From Phycisphaerae bacterium (lineage in GTDB: Bacteria; Planctomycetota; Phycisphaerae; Sedimentisphaerales; Anaerobacaceae), in NCBI GenBank assembly GCA_030615025.1, contig JAUXAB010000004.1:1-64000 (forward strand): a DNA stretch of 64,000 bases, given 5' to 3'. Under the pieces are notes generated by a model. The model was not told where the DNA came from and did not search any database. It saw only the letters and a list, made by a program, of their open reading frames with translations. A program made the position numbers and the translations under genes. Of the stretch, positions 33,609-42,045 are shown piece after piece (the stretch's first letter is position 1; each line of letters opens with the position of its first letter).

Positions 33609-34367
33609 GTGGAGAAGGTAAAGCGAAAACGAATTGTTTCTTTTGGTTTGCAGAGTTTTAATCAGCTTCTCTGGCCTGCGGTCTGCGCCAGCTGCGGCGA
33701 AAGCGTTTGTGAGACTGACAAAACTTTGTGCAAAGATTGCTGGGGCGAGCTTCAGGCCTGTGCGGGCGGTGATTACTGTCCGCGATGTGGGCGAGATGCC
33801 AGCAGATACGGCCTGGTTGGCGGCGCCTGTCCCGATTGTCAGGGTAGACAAATTCATTTCGACGAAATAGCTCGAAGCGGAGTTTATGAAGATGCTTTAA
33901 GTAAAATGATATTGTCCTTTAAGAAAGGCCGCACAGAATTGGATTCGATGCTGGGCTTTTTGGCTAATTCTGCGCTTGAGGGCAGCAGCTTTGTGAACGA
34001 AATAGAATTTTTTGTCCCCGTCCCGCTGCACTGGTCGAGGCGATTGGTTCGCGGCTACAATCAATCTTTAGTTTTAGCAAAGAAATTGAAGCACCCGACG
34101 GCGAAAATCAATACCGGGTTGGTTCGGATACGGTACACCAAGACACAACCAGGAGGAATGGCAAACGTAGTTGCCCGTACTAAAAATGTTGCCGGTGCCT
34201 TTGCGGTGCGTTATGGGCACAAATTTACCGGCAAAAAGATTTGTCTCGTCGATGATATTAAAACAACCGGTGCGACGTTAAACGAGTGTGCGAAGACATT
34301 GAAGGAGGCTGGTGCTTCAAAAGTCTTTGCATTGGTTTTAGCCGTTGCCGGGCAAAAGACCAGCTAA
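33609..34367 (+). CDS. comF: ComF family phosphoribosyltransferase-like protein
   Basis: About 252 residues from GTG 33609. An N-terminal zinc-finger region with C-A-S-C-G ... C-K-D-C-W ... C-P-R-C-G ... C-P-D-C is followed by a type I phosphoribosyltransferase fold with V-P-L-H-W-S-R-R-L-V-R-G-Y-N-Q and the PRPP-loop I-C-L-V-D-D-I-K-T-T-G-A-T. ComF is needed for DNA uptake in transformable bacteria, probably helping ssDNA cross the membrane. The stop is adjacent to the nagA start. Confidence 0.88.
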   Translation: MEKVKRKRIVSFGLQSFNQLLWPAVCASCGESVCETDKTLCKDCWGELQACAGGDYCPRCGRDASRYGLVGGACPDCQGRQIHFDEIARSGVYEDALSKMILSFKKGRTELDSMLGFLANSALEGSSFVNEIEFFVPVPLHWSRRLVRGYNQSLVLAKKLKHPTAKINTGLVRIRYTKTQPGGMANVVARTKNVAGAFAVRYGHKFTGKKICLVDDIKTTGATLNECAKTLKEAGASKVFALVLAVAGQKTS

Positions 34368-35546
34368 GTGCAAAACACTGACAGAGCTGATATGGGAGAA
34401 AAACTTCTTATAACCAATTGCAGACTGTTCGATGCCGCCAGCGATAAACAAACCGTTTGCATACTTATCGAAGATGGTGTCATCACGCAAATCGGTGATA
34501 TCGAAGCTGACGCCGGCTGCGATATACTCGACGCGCAGGGGCGAATAGTCGCTCCCGGCTTTATCGATGTGCATATCCAGGGGGCGGGCGGGGCTGATAT
34601 ACTCGACGGGACACCAGAAGCACTAAAGACAATTGCACAGACCTGTGCGCGGTTTGGGACCACGAGCTTTCTGGCGACTACGGTATTCAAGGTGAACGGG
34701 GAGAATGAACACATCGCATTGGCGGCTGAATACGTAAACCGTGACCTCGGCGGCGCCAATTTGGTTGGTATTCATCTGGAAGGGCCATTTATATCGGCGA
34801 ATAAAAGAGGTATGATTCAGCCGGAATGTGTATGCCCGCCATCGGTGCAAATTCTCGATGAAATCCTGGACGTGACGGGCGGCCAGCTCAAGGTGATGAC
34901 AATCGCGCCGGAGCTGGCCGGCAGCTTAGAGATAATTCGGTCGCTCGTGGATTCTAATATCGTGGCCTCTTTCGCGCACTCGGAGGCGAATTACGAGCAG
35001 ACGCTGGAAGGCCTGGCGGCCGGTATCTCACACGTAACACATCTTTTCAACGCAATGTCACCCATTCACCATCGCTGCCCGGGGCCGCTCGTTGCAATTT
35101 TTGAGAATGAAAAAGTAACGGCCCAGCTTATTGCCGACGGGGTGCATATACATCCATCCGTTTTAAGAATGGCTTTCGAGATATTAGGGCCGAATCGAAT
35201 TGTACTAATTACGGATGGGATGCAGGCGATGGGGAAGCCAGACGGCAAATACATCTACAACGGTGTCGAATACGAATCCAAAAATGGAGCTGCAAGATAT
35301 AAAGACGGCACGTTAATTGGGACTGCTCTGGGTCTGAGCGAACTGGTAAAAAGACTTATGACGTTCACAAATTGCAGTCTTGATGTCGCTATCAAGACCG
35401 TCACGGAAAATCCAGCCAGACTATTGGGCATCGAGGACAGGAAAGGTTCGATAGCTGTCGGCAAAGATGGTGATTTGGTTCTGTTGGACGACGACCTTTC
35501 GGTGCATGCGACGATTGTCGGCGGCAGGGTCGTGTTTGGAAAATGA
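34368..35546 (+). CDS. nagA: N-acetylglucosamine-6-phosphate deacetylase
   Basis: Removes acetate from GlcNAc-6-phosphate in amino-sugar and cell-wall recycling. The 392-residue amidohydrolase has G-F-I-D-V-H-I-Q-G near residue 62, H-L-E-G-P-F near 138, F-A-H-S-E-A near 203, H-L-F-N-A-M near 227 and the catalytic-Asp segment L-I-T-D-G-M-Q-A near 282. The GTG start follows the comF stop directly; ATG 34392 is an alternative giving M-G-E-K-L-L-I-T-N. It probably shares a transcript with comF. Confidence 0.92.
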   Translation: MQNTDRADMGEKLLITNCRLFDAASDKQTVCILIEDGVITQIGDIEADAGCDILDAQGRIVAPGFIDVHIQGAGGADILDGTPEALKTIAQTCARFGTTSFLATTVFKVNGENEHIALAAEYVNRDLGGANLVGIHLEGPFISANKRGMIQPECVCPPSVQILDEILDVTGGQLKVMTIAPELAGSLEIIRSLVDSNIVASFAHSEANYEQTLEGLAAGISHVTHLFNAMSPIHHRCPGPLVAIFENEKVTAQLIADGVHIHPSVLRMAFEILGPNRIVLITDGMQAMGKPDGKYIYNGVEYESKNGAARYKDGTLIGTALGLSELVKRLMTFTNCSLDVAIKTVTENPARLLGIEDRKGSIAVGKDGDLVLLDDDLSVHATIVGGRVVFGK

Positions 35547-35582
35547 TTTTTTAGGGATAGTTGGCAAAACCGGACTTTTCAG

Positions 35583-37061
35583 TTAATTGACGCGGACATG
35601 CAGGTGCCCAACTGCCTCGTACCCATGCTCATCACTGCGTCTAACCGTAACAATGTAATTCCCGGCCTTGTCATACCGATGTCGTGTCAGGGCATAGCCG
35701 GCCGGGTTATGCTGATTCGCATTGCCATCCGATTGCACCTTAACCGGGGCGCTTCCATCCCCCAAATCCCACACCTCCTCGCCATGCTGTGTTCCGAAGG
35801 ACCGCACCTTGAATGTCACTTCATCGCCCGCTCTCAGGCCGAACGTAGGATAATAATTCGCATGTATCGCCGGTGGCACGCGTTCGGGATGCTTGCGGTC
35901 GATTACATAAACCACCGCAAAATCGTATGCGAAATTCCCCGCCGAATCCGTCACCTTCACAATCTCGCTGTACTCACCCGCTCGCTTATACACCCGCTTG
36001 ATCTTACTGCCTCTGGCTTTGGTTCCATCGCAGAATGTCCATTCGCAGGTGGCAATCCGCCCCGTTCTGGACCAGCTCTTCGAAGCGTCAAGCTGGACTG
36101 TTTCACCGGTGTAGACCAAATGATGAGGTCTGGCCACCGCGATAATCTCAGGGCTGTATTGCTGCTGATATGCCTGCCAGATGAATGCGTAGCCGTTCTG
36201 CGTCCCCCACATGCCCGAAGGCTGACGGCACTTGATATCGAAATGCAAATGCGACCAGCCGCCGCTGCCGCCTTCCTTGCCGACAAGCCCGATTCGCTGA
36301 CCCATCTTCACGCGCTTGCCCGGAATCACCGGGGTGGCAATCATCTGGAGATGGCTATAGCGATAGTACCAGCCGCGATCATCGAGAGTGTAAACCACAT
36401 CGTAGCGCGGTGCGACCGGTGTGTCTTTATGGCCTTCGAGTACGCGCTCAGCTACCGAAACGACCAATCCGTCGGTGGCCGCGACGACCTCTACCACCCC
36501 TTCGGAACCGCCGAAGTCCAGGCCGTAGTGATAGTAGATGCTCTTCTGGCCAGGTATGTCACAGGCGTTGACATAGCAGGGGACATTGGCCATCTGGGTA
36601 TCGTTAGCGAACCACTTCTGCTTTACGGGGTAGACGAATGTGCCGGGGCGAATCCATGGCGAGCCGGCGGGCCAGAGTCGAAAGCGAGCGTCTTTAACGA
36701 TGCCCCAGGTGTTGGCTTTGCTGCTGTTTTGCACATAACCCTTTGTGACCGGACAATCAATCTGGACACCGCCTATGGCCGTCGGCAGATGATATGTCGA
36801 AGAGACCAGGGACACCGTTTGGCCGTTGACTTTAATTTTGACCTGCGCCCTGCGCACTGCGTTACGGACAGAGTCGCGCTTTTCGGTTAACTCCAGAAGC
36901 GTCACCGTTGCCTTGGTGCCGTCGTGGAGCGTAACCTGGCGCGTTTGGCCCACATCCAGATCGACTGTACGCACAAGCGGGGCGATTGTCGCCGCGTCAA
37001 GGGCAGAGGGTGCTAAAAAGCAGGCCAATATGAAGACTGTGATTCTGTGGTTCGCGTGCAT
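35583..37061 (-). CDS. Secreted M23 peptidase with PKD-like modules
   Basis: A 492-residue exported protein. AAGGAGAA before ATG 37061 and a signal peptide (M-H-A-N-H-R-I-T-V-F-I-L-A-C-F) decide the start over the longer frame. The M23 (LytM) peptidase domain has H-Y-G-L-D-F-G-G and W-S-H-L-H-F-D, the zinc-ligand motifs, with G-S-G-G between. Two PKD-like modules follow (W-T-F-C-D-G-T ... W-D-L-G-D-G-S). It is a candidate peptidoglycan or protein hydrolase at the cell surface. It is convergent with nagA. Confidence 0.85.
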   Translation of the reverse strand: MHANHRITVFILACFLAPSALDAATIAPLVRTVDLDVGQTRQVTLHDGTKATVTLLELTEKRDSVRNAVRRAQVKIKVNGQTVSLVSSTYHLPTAIGGVQIDCPVTKGYVQNSSKANTWGIVKDARFRLWPAGSPWIRPGTFVYPVKQKWFANDTQMANVPCYVNACDIPGQKSIYYHYGLDFGGSEGVVEVVAATDGLVVSVAERVLEGHKDTPVAPRYDVVYTLDDRGWYYRYSHLQMIATPVIPGKRVKMGQRIGLVGKEGGSGGWSHLHFDIKCRQPSGMWGTQNGYAFIWQAYQQQYSPEIIAVARPHHLVYTGETVQLDASKSWSRTGRIATCEWTFCDGTKARGSKIKRVYKRAGEYSEIVKVTDSAGNFAYDFAVVYVIDRKHPERVPPAIHANYYPTFGLRAGDEVTFKVRSFGTQHGEEVWDLGDGSAPVKVQSDGNANQHNPAGYALTRHRYDKAGNYIVTVRRSDEHGYEAVGHLHVRVN

Positions 37062-37152
37062 TTTTTTTGTTCTCCTTTGGGAATTCTGGAATTCACTCCT
37101 CCCACCAACCTGATATGGAGATGTCTTATTGCCGGCCTTATCCTTCACCCGT

Positions 37153-37163
37153 GCCTGCTAAAC
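37153..37163. repeat. Isolated GCTAAACA repeat flank
   Basis: GCTAAACA with a preceding CCT lies between the M23 peptidase and the repressor gene. It looks like a truncated copy of the hairpin repeat family without its stem. Confidence 0.35.
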
Positions 37164-37170
37164 AATAAAG

Positions 37171-37947
37171 CTATAGTTTTTCGTATTTAATGACGGCGCG
37201 GTATAGGCCGTTGATTCGTTTTCCGCCGACGACGGTAGGGGGATATTTTTCGTTTCTCGGCTGGAGTCGGATTTTGTCATCGGGCTCGAAAAAGACCCTC
37301 TTGAAAGTTGTTTCGTGGGGCATTTCAAAACGGATGAAGCAATCATCGCCGCTGTGTACCTCGGTTGCGGGAGAGAAGACGACAATGTCACCTTCGTGGA
37401 ATTTCGGCTCCATGGAATCTCCGACGACGCGGACAGCGAAGGTGTTTGGGTCGTGCAAATCTGGACAGCGGACATAGTCATCGGCAATGCCGACGGGGTA
37501 GTCGAGGTCGTTGAAATCAGTGGGGTATCCTGCGGAGACTTTGTTTATGATGGGTACCATTAGGCCTGCCGACAAAGGTGCGAGCCCCTTTTTGGTGTCC
37601 AGCTCGCTTTTTGCAAGGAGTTTATTGAGGTTTGTCACCTTGGTCTTTTTACTCATGAGGTTCTTTACGAACTGTCGCCATTTCTGATTCTCGGCCTCGG
37701 ACGATTCGTATTTTTTGCGGATGTCAGACGGCATGCTTTCCATATGAGCGATGTGCAGCAGCAGGCCTGACTTAAACTTGAGAATCTTTTCGAGCTTTCT
37801 GAGAAGCTTGTCGCCGGGCGGATTGTTGACCTTGCAGGTCTCGATGGTAGACAGGTACGGTTTGGAAAAGCCGATGTGAGAACTGACCTCATCGAGCGTC
37901 AGATTCAGCTCCTCACGCTTCTTTCTTATTATATGGCCTAATGACAT
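37171..37947 (-). CDS. HTH repressor with S24 autoprotease domain (LexA/CI-like)
   Basis: A 258-residue regulator. The N-terminal helix-turn-helix (about 6-60; L-T-L-D-E-V-S-S-H-I-G-F-S-K-P-Y-L-S) is of XRE type. A charged linker precedes an S24 peptidase domain with the candidate cleavage site A139-G140 and the catalytic pair S178 (G-D-S-M-E-P) and K216 (F-K-R-V). Such proteins self-cleave on RecA* and derepress SOS or prophage genes. No phage genes are nearby, so it may be a chromosomal SOS-type regulator. The target is not visible. Confidence 0.85.
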   Translation of the reverse strand: MSLGHIIRKKREELNLTLDEVSSHIGFSKPYLSTIETCKVNNPPGDKLLRKLEKILKFKSGLLLHIAHMESMPSDIRKKYESSEAENQKWRQFVKNLMSKKTKVTNLNKLLAKSELDTKKGLAPLSAGLMVPIINKVSAGYPTDFNDLDYPVGIADDYVRCPDLHDPNTFAVRVVGDSMEPKFHEGDIVVFSPATEVHSGDDCFIRFEMPHETTFKRVFFEPDDKIRLQPRNEKYPPTVVGGKRINGLYRAVIKYEKL

Positions 37948-37954
37948 AATGGCA

Positions 37955-37982
37955 ATTTTACCATCATATATTCCAAATGCAA
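37955..37982 (-). promoter_or_regulatory. Possible promoter of the S24 repressor gene
   Basis: On the minus strand TTGCAT (37982-37977) and TAAAAT (37960-37955) are separated by 16 nt, with transcription starting close to the ATG. Overlapping TAwAT words make the exact -10 uncertain. Confidence 0.35.
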
Positions 37983-38021
37983 GCTAAAGTTGGATAAAAA
38001 TTTAACAAAAACCTTTTTTTT

Positions 38022-38582
38022 TCATGAAATCAAGTGCCCGATGAGAATTTTTATGCCGAGGGCGATGAGAACCAGGCCTCCGATGGCCTGGATTTTGTTT
38101 TCGAAGAAATGGCCGGCCTTCTTTCCGATGTAAACGCCAAGATATGAGAGCACGAAGGTTACCAGGCCAATGATTACCACGGCTTTTGCGATTGAGACTT
38201 GCAGAAACGAAAGCGTTATGCCGACGGCGAGGGCATCGATGCTTGTGGCAACCGAAAGGAGAAGTAAGACCACGACATTCGCCGGATTAAAATTTTTCCT
38301 GAGCGGTTTGATTTTGAACGATTCGTAAATCATTTTGCCGCCGATGGCAGCTAAGAGTCCAAAGGCTGCCCAATGGTCGTAATCTGCGATGTAGTCTTTT
38401 ATAGTGAGTCCTGCCAGCGAGCCGATTAAGGGCATCAAGGCCTGAAAGCCGCCGAAGGAAAGGGCCATTCGCAGGGCGTGCTTTACCTTTAACCGCCTGT
38501 ACGCAGCGCCGCTGACAATGGAGACGGCAAAGGCGTCCATTGCAAGTGCGAAAGCAACAAGTATGATTGTGATTAAACCCAT
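38022..38582 (-). CDS. mntP: Manganese efflux pump MntP
   Basis: A 186-residue, six-helix membrane protein that exports Mn2+. The duplicated motif pair, A-M-D-A-F-A-V-S near residue 14 and S-I-D-A-L-A-V-G near 114, contains the acidic residues typical of the family. No yybP-ykoY type riboswitch is seen upstream; the gene lies 9 nt after a membrane-protein gene, suggesting co-transcription. Confidence 0.92.
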   Translation of the reverse strand: MGLITIILVAFALAMDAFAVSIVSGAAYRRLKVKHALRMALSFGGFQALMPLIGSLAGLTIKDYIADYDHWAAFGLLAAIGGKMIYESFKIKPLRKNFNPANVVVLLLLSVATSIDALAVGITLSFLQVSIAKAVVIIGLVTFVLSYLGVYIGKKAGHFFENKIQAIGGLVLIALGIKILIGHLIS

Positions 38583-38591
38583 AACCGCCGG

Positions 38592-39158
38592 CTAAGTAGC
38601 TTTGTTTGGAGTATACAGGAGCTTTCTCCACTGGTCACCATCTTCGACGCCAAATCCTAATCGCCACTTATCAGAAACCGTATCAGGCACTTTAAGTTTG
38701 AAGAATACGGTTGTGCCCAAATATGGACGACCATTATACCAGTGATGTTCAGTTATGGCAATGATTTGGTTGAGGGGAACCGTAATTTGTCCGCCCATAA
38801 GAGGTCGGATAATCAACTGGTCACGATTTATCTGTGCAAGGCCGGCTGATTCCAGGATGCCGTGGATTAATATGCAATGCGAGCGGAGTAATGCGCCTTC
38901 GGGCAGCTTTTTGCTGAGGTTTTCGACCAGCAGACCAACAATCCGAAATGTCAAAACAAAGAATGCTGAAAAGGCGACCAGGAAAAGGAGCCACCACGAA
39001 GGAATCGAAGGGACTTGGCCCGACGCGAGATAGTTAACGACCCAAATCTGAGCAAAGATCAGAGATGTCCCTACGAGTATGTAAAAGCCAAATCTGAGCG
39101 TGTTTTTGGGTCGCCAGGGAAACACAAAAACTGCCCAAAAATTTGTTTTGTCAGCCAT
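38592..39158 (-). CDS. Membrane protein with a PH-like C-terminal part
   Basis: A 188-residue protein with two membrane helices (about 22-45 and 55-78) followed by a beta-rich region (I-T-V-P-L-N-Q-I-I-A-I-T-E-H-H-W-Y) resembling bacterial PH-like domains. It lies between mntP and another protein of similar layout and is probably part of the same transcript. Function unknown. Confidence 0.65.
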   Translation of the reverse strand: MADKTNFWAVFVFPWRPKNTLRFGFYILVGTSLIFAQIWVVNYLASGQVPSIPSWWLLFLVAFSAFFVLTFRIVGLLVENLSKKLPEGALLRSHCILIHGILESAGLAQINRDQLIIRPLMGGQITVPLNQIIAITEHHWYNGRPYLGTTVFFKLKVPDTVSDKWRLGFGVEDGDQWRKLLYTPNKAT

Positions 39159-39182
39159 AATAGCGTCCTTTCAAGTTTGTCA

Positions 39183-39701
39183 CTATTTTTTCAGCATCTG
39201 GTCGATTGCCGCAACGAGCTCGTCCGGCCTTTGGGAGCCGATGAGTAATTTCCTGCCGTTTGTTAATACGAGCTGGACGCCTTTGTCGCCGCTTATGTTG
39301 TACGCCTTACCTTTTTTGGTGAAGCTATATCTTATACCCCAGCCGCCATATTCCAGGATCGGCCGGTACCGGCGGGTATAATATTGCTGCAAGTTGTCGG
39401 CGGTAAATCTTTTATAGCGGATGTGAATCGGATAAAAACGGACATATAAGCCGTCGGAGCGGACTTCGGTTTCCAATTTAATTATAAAGAAGAAAATTGC
39501 AGCTGCTATTGGTATAGCCATTGCGACGGCTGTGAGCAAGATTGGCACAAATACGTTGGGTGTCTTTGGTTGGGTAATCGTTTCCCTGAGGGCAAAGCCT
39601 GAGATGGCGACAGCAAGGGCCATCGAAAGAACGAGCAGCAGACGAAGCCATGAGCTGAACGTTTGTACTTCGCGAAAGATTAAATCATTTTCTTCAGACA
39701 T
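39183..39701 (-). CDS. Membrane protein, DUF6141/PH-like
   Basis: A 172-residue protein with two hydrophobic helices (about 17-37 and 50-74) and a beta-rich C-terminus (G-L-Y-V-R-F-Y-P, G-G-W-G-I-R-Y, G-V-Q-L-V-L-T-N-G-R-K-L-L-I-G-S-Q). This layout is common in DUF6141-type proteins of unknown function. It is upstream of the 38592 gene on the same strand, 24 nt apart. Confidence 0.6.
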   Translation of the reverse strand: MSEENDLIFREVQTFSSWLRLLLVLSMALAVAISGFALRETITQPKTPNVFVPILLTAVAMAIPIAAAIFFFIIKLETEVRSDGLYVRFYPIHIRYKRFTADNLQQYYTRRYRPILEYGGWGIRYSFTKKGKAYNISGDKGVQLVLTNGRKLLIGSQRPDELVAAIDQMLKK

Positions 39702-39722
39702 TGCCGTCCTTTAAGTATTATT

Positions 39723-40574
39723 CTACGGCTTGCACAGCTTGCAGGGTCTTTTTCCGGCTTCGATTGCTTTGTTCCTGGTGCTGTAAGTTACGAGATTCTT
39801 CGGCTTTATTCTCTTTACCCAACGACAGTCGGCTTTGTGAAAGACCTTGCTGTTCTTTGATGCCACGTACTTGTGTTCGGCTGTTGTCGGTTTGACAGTC
39901 GGTTTGACAGTCGGTTTGGTCTGCTTGCCGGTGACGGCCGGCAAAACAGCGGCAATATCATTGGCGTCAGCGGCGCGCTTGCCCGGTGGATTAGCGATAC
40001 GGTAATCTGCGATGAATGAATCGACCTGCTCCAGAACTACCTTAGTAATTGTGGGAGGCATATTCTGGATTGATACCGTCTGCATCTGTGAGGCCTTTTT
40101 CCAGACATCGGCGTGGAAATGAAGGTTCGGCTGGGCCTGTAAAGCTACAGTTCGTGCCAGGGAGGTTTGAATGCGGAATATGCACTGTTGCGAATCATTG
40201 AGCTTGAGCATATCTATATCAACTCTAAGCTCACTGAGTTCCGAAATATTGAGTCCAACTGTGAGCACTGTCTTGATATTGCCGACTACTTTTATGCCGG
40301 TTTCGAGAAGCCTATTCATTACCCTTGTTTCAAGTTCTTTCCAGACCAAACCATTTTTTTGGGGATCGTCTATGTCGGGTGTAACACCAACATACTGTTT
40401 GTTTATAGCAATACCAACATACAGTTTATCTATGCCTGCGAGCTCGGGGTGAGCACGGCCAATCAATGGGCGGGGTAGGTCTTCAGGCAGCGAGGGGGCC
40501 TGTTTTGCGAGGGCCGGGGCAGATAAGATGGTAGTGATAACGGCCAGAATGAGATAATGCTCTTTGGTTTTCAT
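39723..40574 (-). CDS. Secreted protein with an Ada-like metal-binding C-terminus
   Basis: About 283 residues from ATG 40574 (AAAGGAA upstream), which gives a clean signal peptide K-T-K-E-H-Y-L-I-L-A-V-I-T-T-I-L ending A-L-A. The middle is an unrecognised alpha/beta domain. After a K-P-T-V repeat linker, the end S-K-V-F-H-K-A-D-C-R-W-V-K-R ... R-P-C-K-L-C-K-P matches the Cys-rich metal-binding fold known from the Ada N-terminus and many secreted nuclease-like proteins. The longer start upstream is rejected. Confidence 0.7.
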   Translation of the reverse strand: MKTKEHYLILAVITTILSAPALAKQAPSLPEDLPRPLIGRAHPELAGIDKLYVGIAINKQYVGVTPDIDDPQKNGLVWKELETRVMNRLLETGIKVVGNIKTVLTVGLNISELSELRVDIDMLKLNDSQQCIFRIQTSLARTVALQAQPNLHFHADVWKKASQMQTVSIQNMPPTITKVVLEQVDSFIADYRIANPPGKRAADANDIAAVLPAVTGKQTKPTVKPTVKPTTAEHKYVASKNSKVFHKADCRWVKRIKPKNLVTYSTRNKAIEAGKRPCKLCKP

Positions 40575-40634
40575 AATATTCGTTCCTTTGCGATACATTA
40601 GTTGTTGATTTCTATTTTTCCAAAGACCAGGCAA

Positions 40635-40661
40635 AGCCCCCAATAAATTTGGGTGCTAAAC
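40635..40661. repeat. C/G hairpin with GCTAAACA flank
   Basis: CCCCCAATAAATTTGGG followed by T and GCTAAACA (inverse orientation of the TGTTTAGC type). It lies between two minus-strand genes. Confidence 0.65.
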
Positions 40662-40673
40662 AGTTTTGATACC

Positions 40674-41624
40674 TTACCTAATACCTAATGTTTTGTTTAC
40701 GGCGGCTTTCATTTTTGCAATGCCGGTCTTTGCTACAGCCAGTGGGTCTTGTTTCCAGTAGCTGGGGTTGAACAGTTCCAGTGACAGTACAGCGCGGTTT
40801 CCGGTGGCGCATAGGTCTCGGAGGATTTGTGTCAGCGGCGCGATACCATCGCCGGGCATGACGCGGTCACGGTCGCCAATCCTGTCACGCGGCGGGTCGG
40901 CTGGATAGTCATTTAAGTGAAAAACCTGTATTGCTTGCGCACTTAGCTGCTTTAGGCCTGTGAAGTCCGAGCCGCCCTTGTAGATGTGATAGACATCGGG
41001 CAAGAGACATGCTTTGGGGTGGCCGCTCTCGATGACGACGAACATGCACTGTCCCAATCTGTGCAGGTTCTTTGAAGAGCCCCATAGCTCAATCTGGGGG
41101 ACGACGCCGATTTTGTCACCGAGTTCCAGGAGCGCGCGATATCGCTCGGCTGCTTTCATAAGGTCGAGTCCCGGTTCTCTTGTTGCACCGGCTGGTGCTG
41201 CTGCGATGCGTTTGCCGCCAATCTGAGCTAATATGTCCATATCACGCTTTGCCTGTTCGAAGCCTTTGGCTCGCTCGGTGGCGTCGTCTATAATCCATCG
41301 GAAAAAGCTGATGGCACTTTCGACGGTGAGTCCGAGGTCTGTAATGCGTTTTCGCAGGTCTTTTAGGTTTCCGCCGGCCTCGGTGTATTCGTGGATTTTA
41401 TGGACCCAGGGCTCGATGGCGCGATAGCCGGCCTTGGCGGTGATTTCGATCTCTTTATCCAAACTGAGCTTCTGGCCGCGGATAGTGCTGGTGTTGAGAC
41501 AGTATGTGAAAGGCACTGCGGCAAAGGCGTTAGCTCTGGTTGTTCTGTCGGTGACGGCGGCGGCAGTCACGGCGGCGCCGGTAGCAGCAAGCAGTTGGCG
41601 TCGTGAAAAGCAGCGTTTGGTCAT
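40674..41624 (-). CDS. Tat-exported sugar-phosphate isomerase/epimerase-like TIM barrel
   Basis: A 316-residue protein with the Tat motif S-R-R-Q-L-L and an Ala-rich signal (about 1-35). The mature part is an AP-endonuclease/xylose-isomerase-type TIM barrel: G-Y-R-A-I-E-P-W near residue 70, Q-I-E-L-W-G near 187, L-L-P-D-V-Y-H near 215, V-F-H-L-N-D-Y-P near 243 and P-G-D-G near 267, which supply the usual metal ligands Glu, Asp, His and Glu. Such planctomycete proteins are thought to act on unusual sugars. Substrate unknown. Confidence 0.82.
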   Translation of the reverse strand: MTKRCFSRRQLLAATGAAVTAAAVTDRTTRANAFAAVPFTYCLNTSTIRGQKLSLDKEIEITAKAGYRAIEPWVHKIHEYTEAGGNLKDLRKRITDLGLTVESAISFFRWIIDDATERAKGFEQAKRDMDILAQIGGKRIAAAPAGATREPGLDLMKAAERYRALLELGDKIGVVPQIELWGSSKNLHRLGQCMFVVIESGHPKACLLPDVYHIYKGGSDFTGLKQLSAQAIQVFHLNDYPADPPRDRIGDRDRVMPGDGIAPLTQILRDLCATGNRAVLSLELFNPSYWKQDPLAVAKTGIAKMKAAVNKTLGIR

Positions 41625-41669
41625 AAGTAACTCCTCCTTTCGTAAATTTTAGATTGCGTTGACATAAGT

Positions 41670-41978
41670 TCAGGCTATAAGTGCAAAAGCGCCGGTGACA
41701 TCCATACCCTGTTTGATGCCGAGGTCTTTGGCTTTTGCGTTCGCCTTTGTTACCTTGCGGTCCGGGAAACGGTCGAGTGTGCCAATGGGGTTGTCCGGAG
41801 TGCTTTCGACTATTGCTGTGGCGACACCGTAACTCTGACAGGCTTCGACATCAATAGCGGGGCAAGCCAAAAAGCCTTTAGGGCCGGTCACAAGCAGAAT
41901 ATTGAACCCGGGCCACTTGGCCTGTATACCTTCAACCAGACCATTCGGGGTCTGATATGTCATTGTGCTTATTTGCAT
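41670..41978 (-). CDS. DUF1805 (YunC-like) protein
   Basis: A 102-residue protein of the DUF1805 family, which is known in structure but not in function. Motifs visible are G-F-L-A-C-P-A-I-D-V near residue 35 and G-V-A-T-A-I-V near 50. The gene is placed between the isomerase-like gene and the phosphomannomutase, all on the minus strand. Confidence 0.7.
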   Translation of the reverse strand: MQISTMTYQTPNGLVEGIQAKWPGFNILLVTGPKGFLACPAIDVEACQSYGVATAIVESTPDNPIGTLDRFPDRKVTKANAKAKDLGIKQGMDVTGAFALIA

Positions 41979-42045
41979 TGTTGTCTCCTGGAAAAATGCT
42001 GCTTTGCAGCAGGACCGAATTGCTCGTCAGTGAGCGATGTTCATA

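Noticed and set aside
35598-36890. A 430-codon plus-strand open frame
   Set aside because: It runs opposite the M23 peptidase gene in a GC-rich region; the minus frame has a signal peptide, zinc-ligand motifs and a proper ribosome binding site, so the plus frame is a shadow.
37171-37947. Prophage marker
   Set aside because: The CI-like repressor suggested a prophage, but no integrase, terminase, capsid or other phage gene is within the window, so a chromosomal regulator is more likely.
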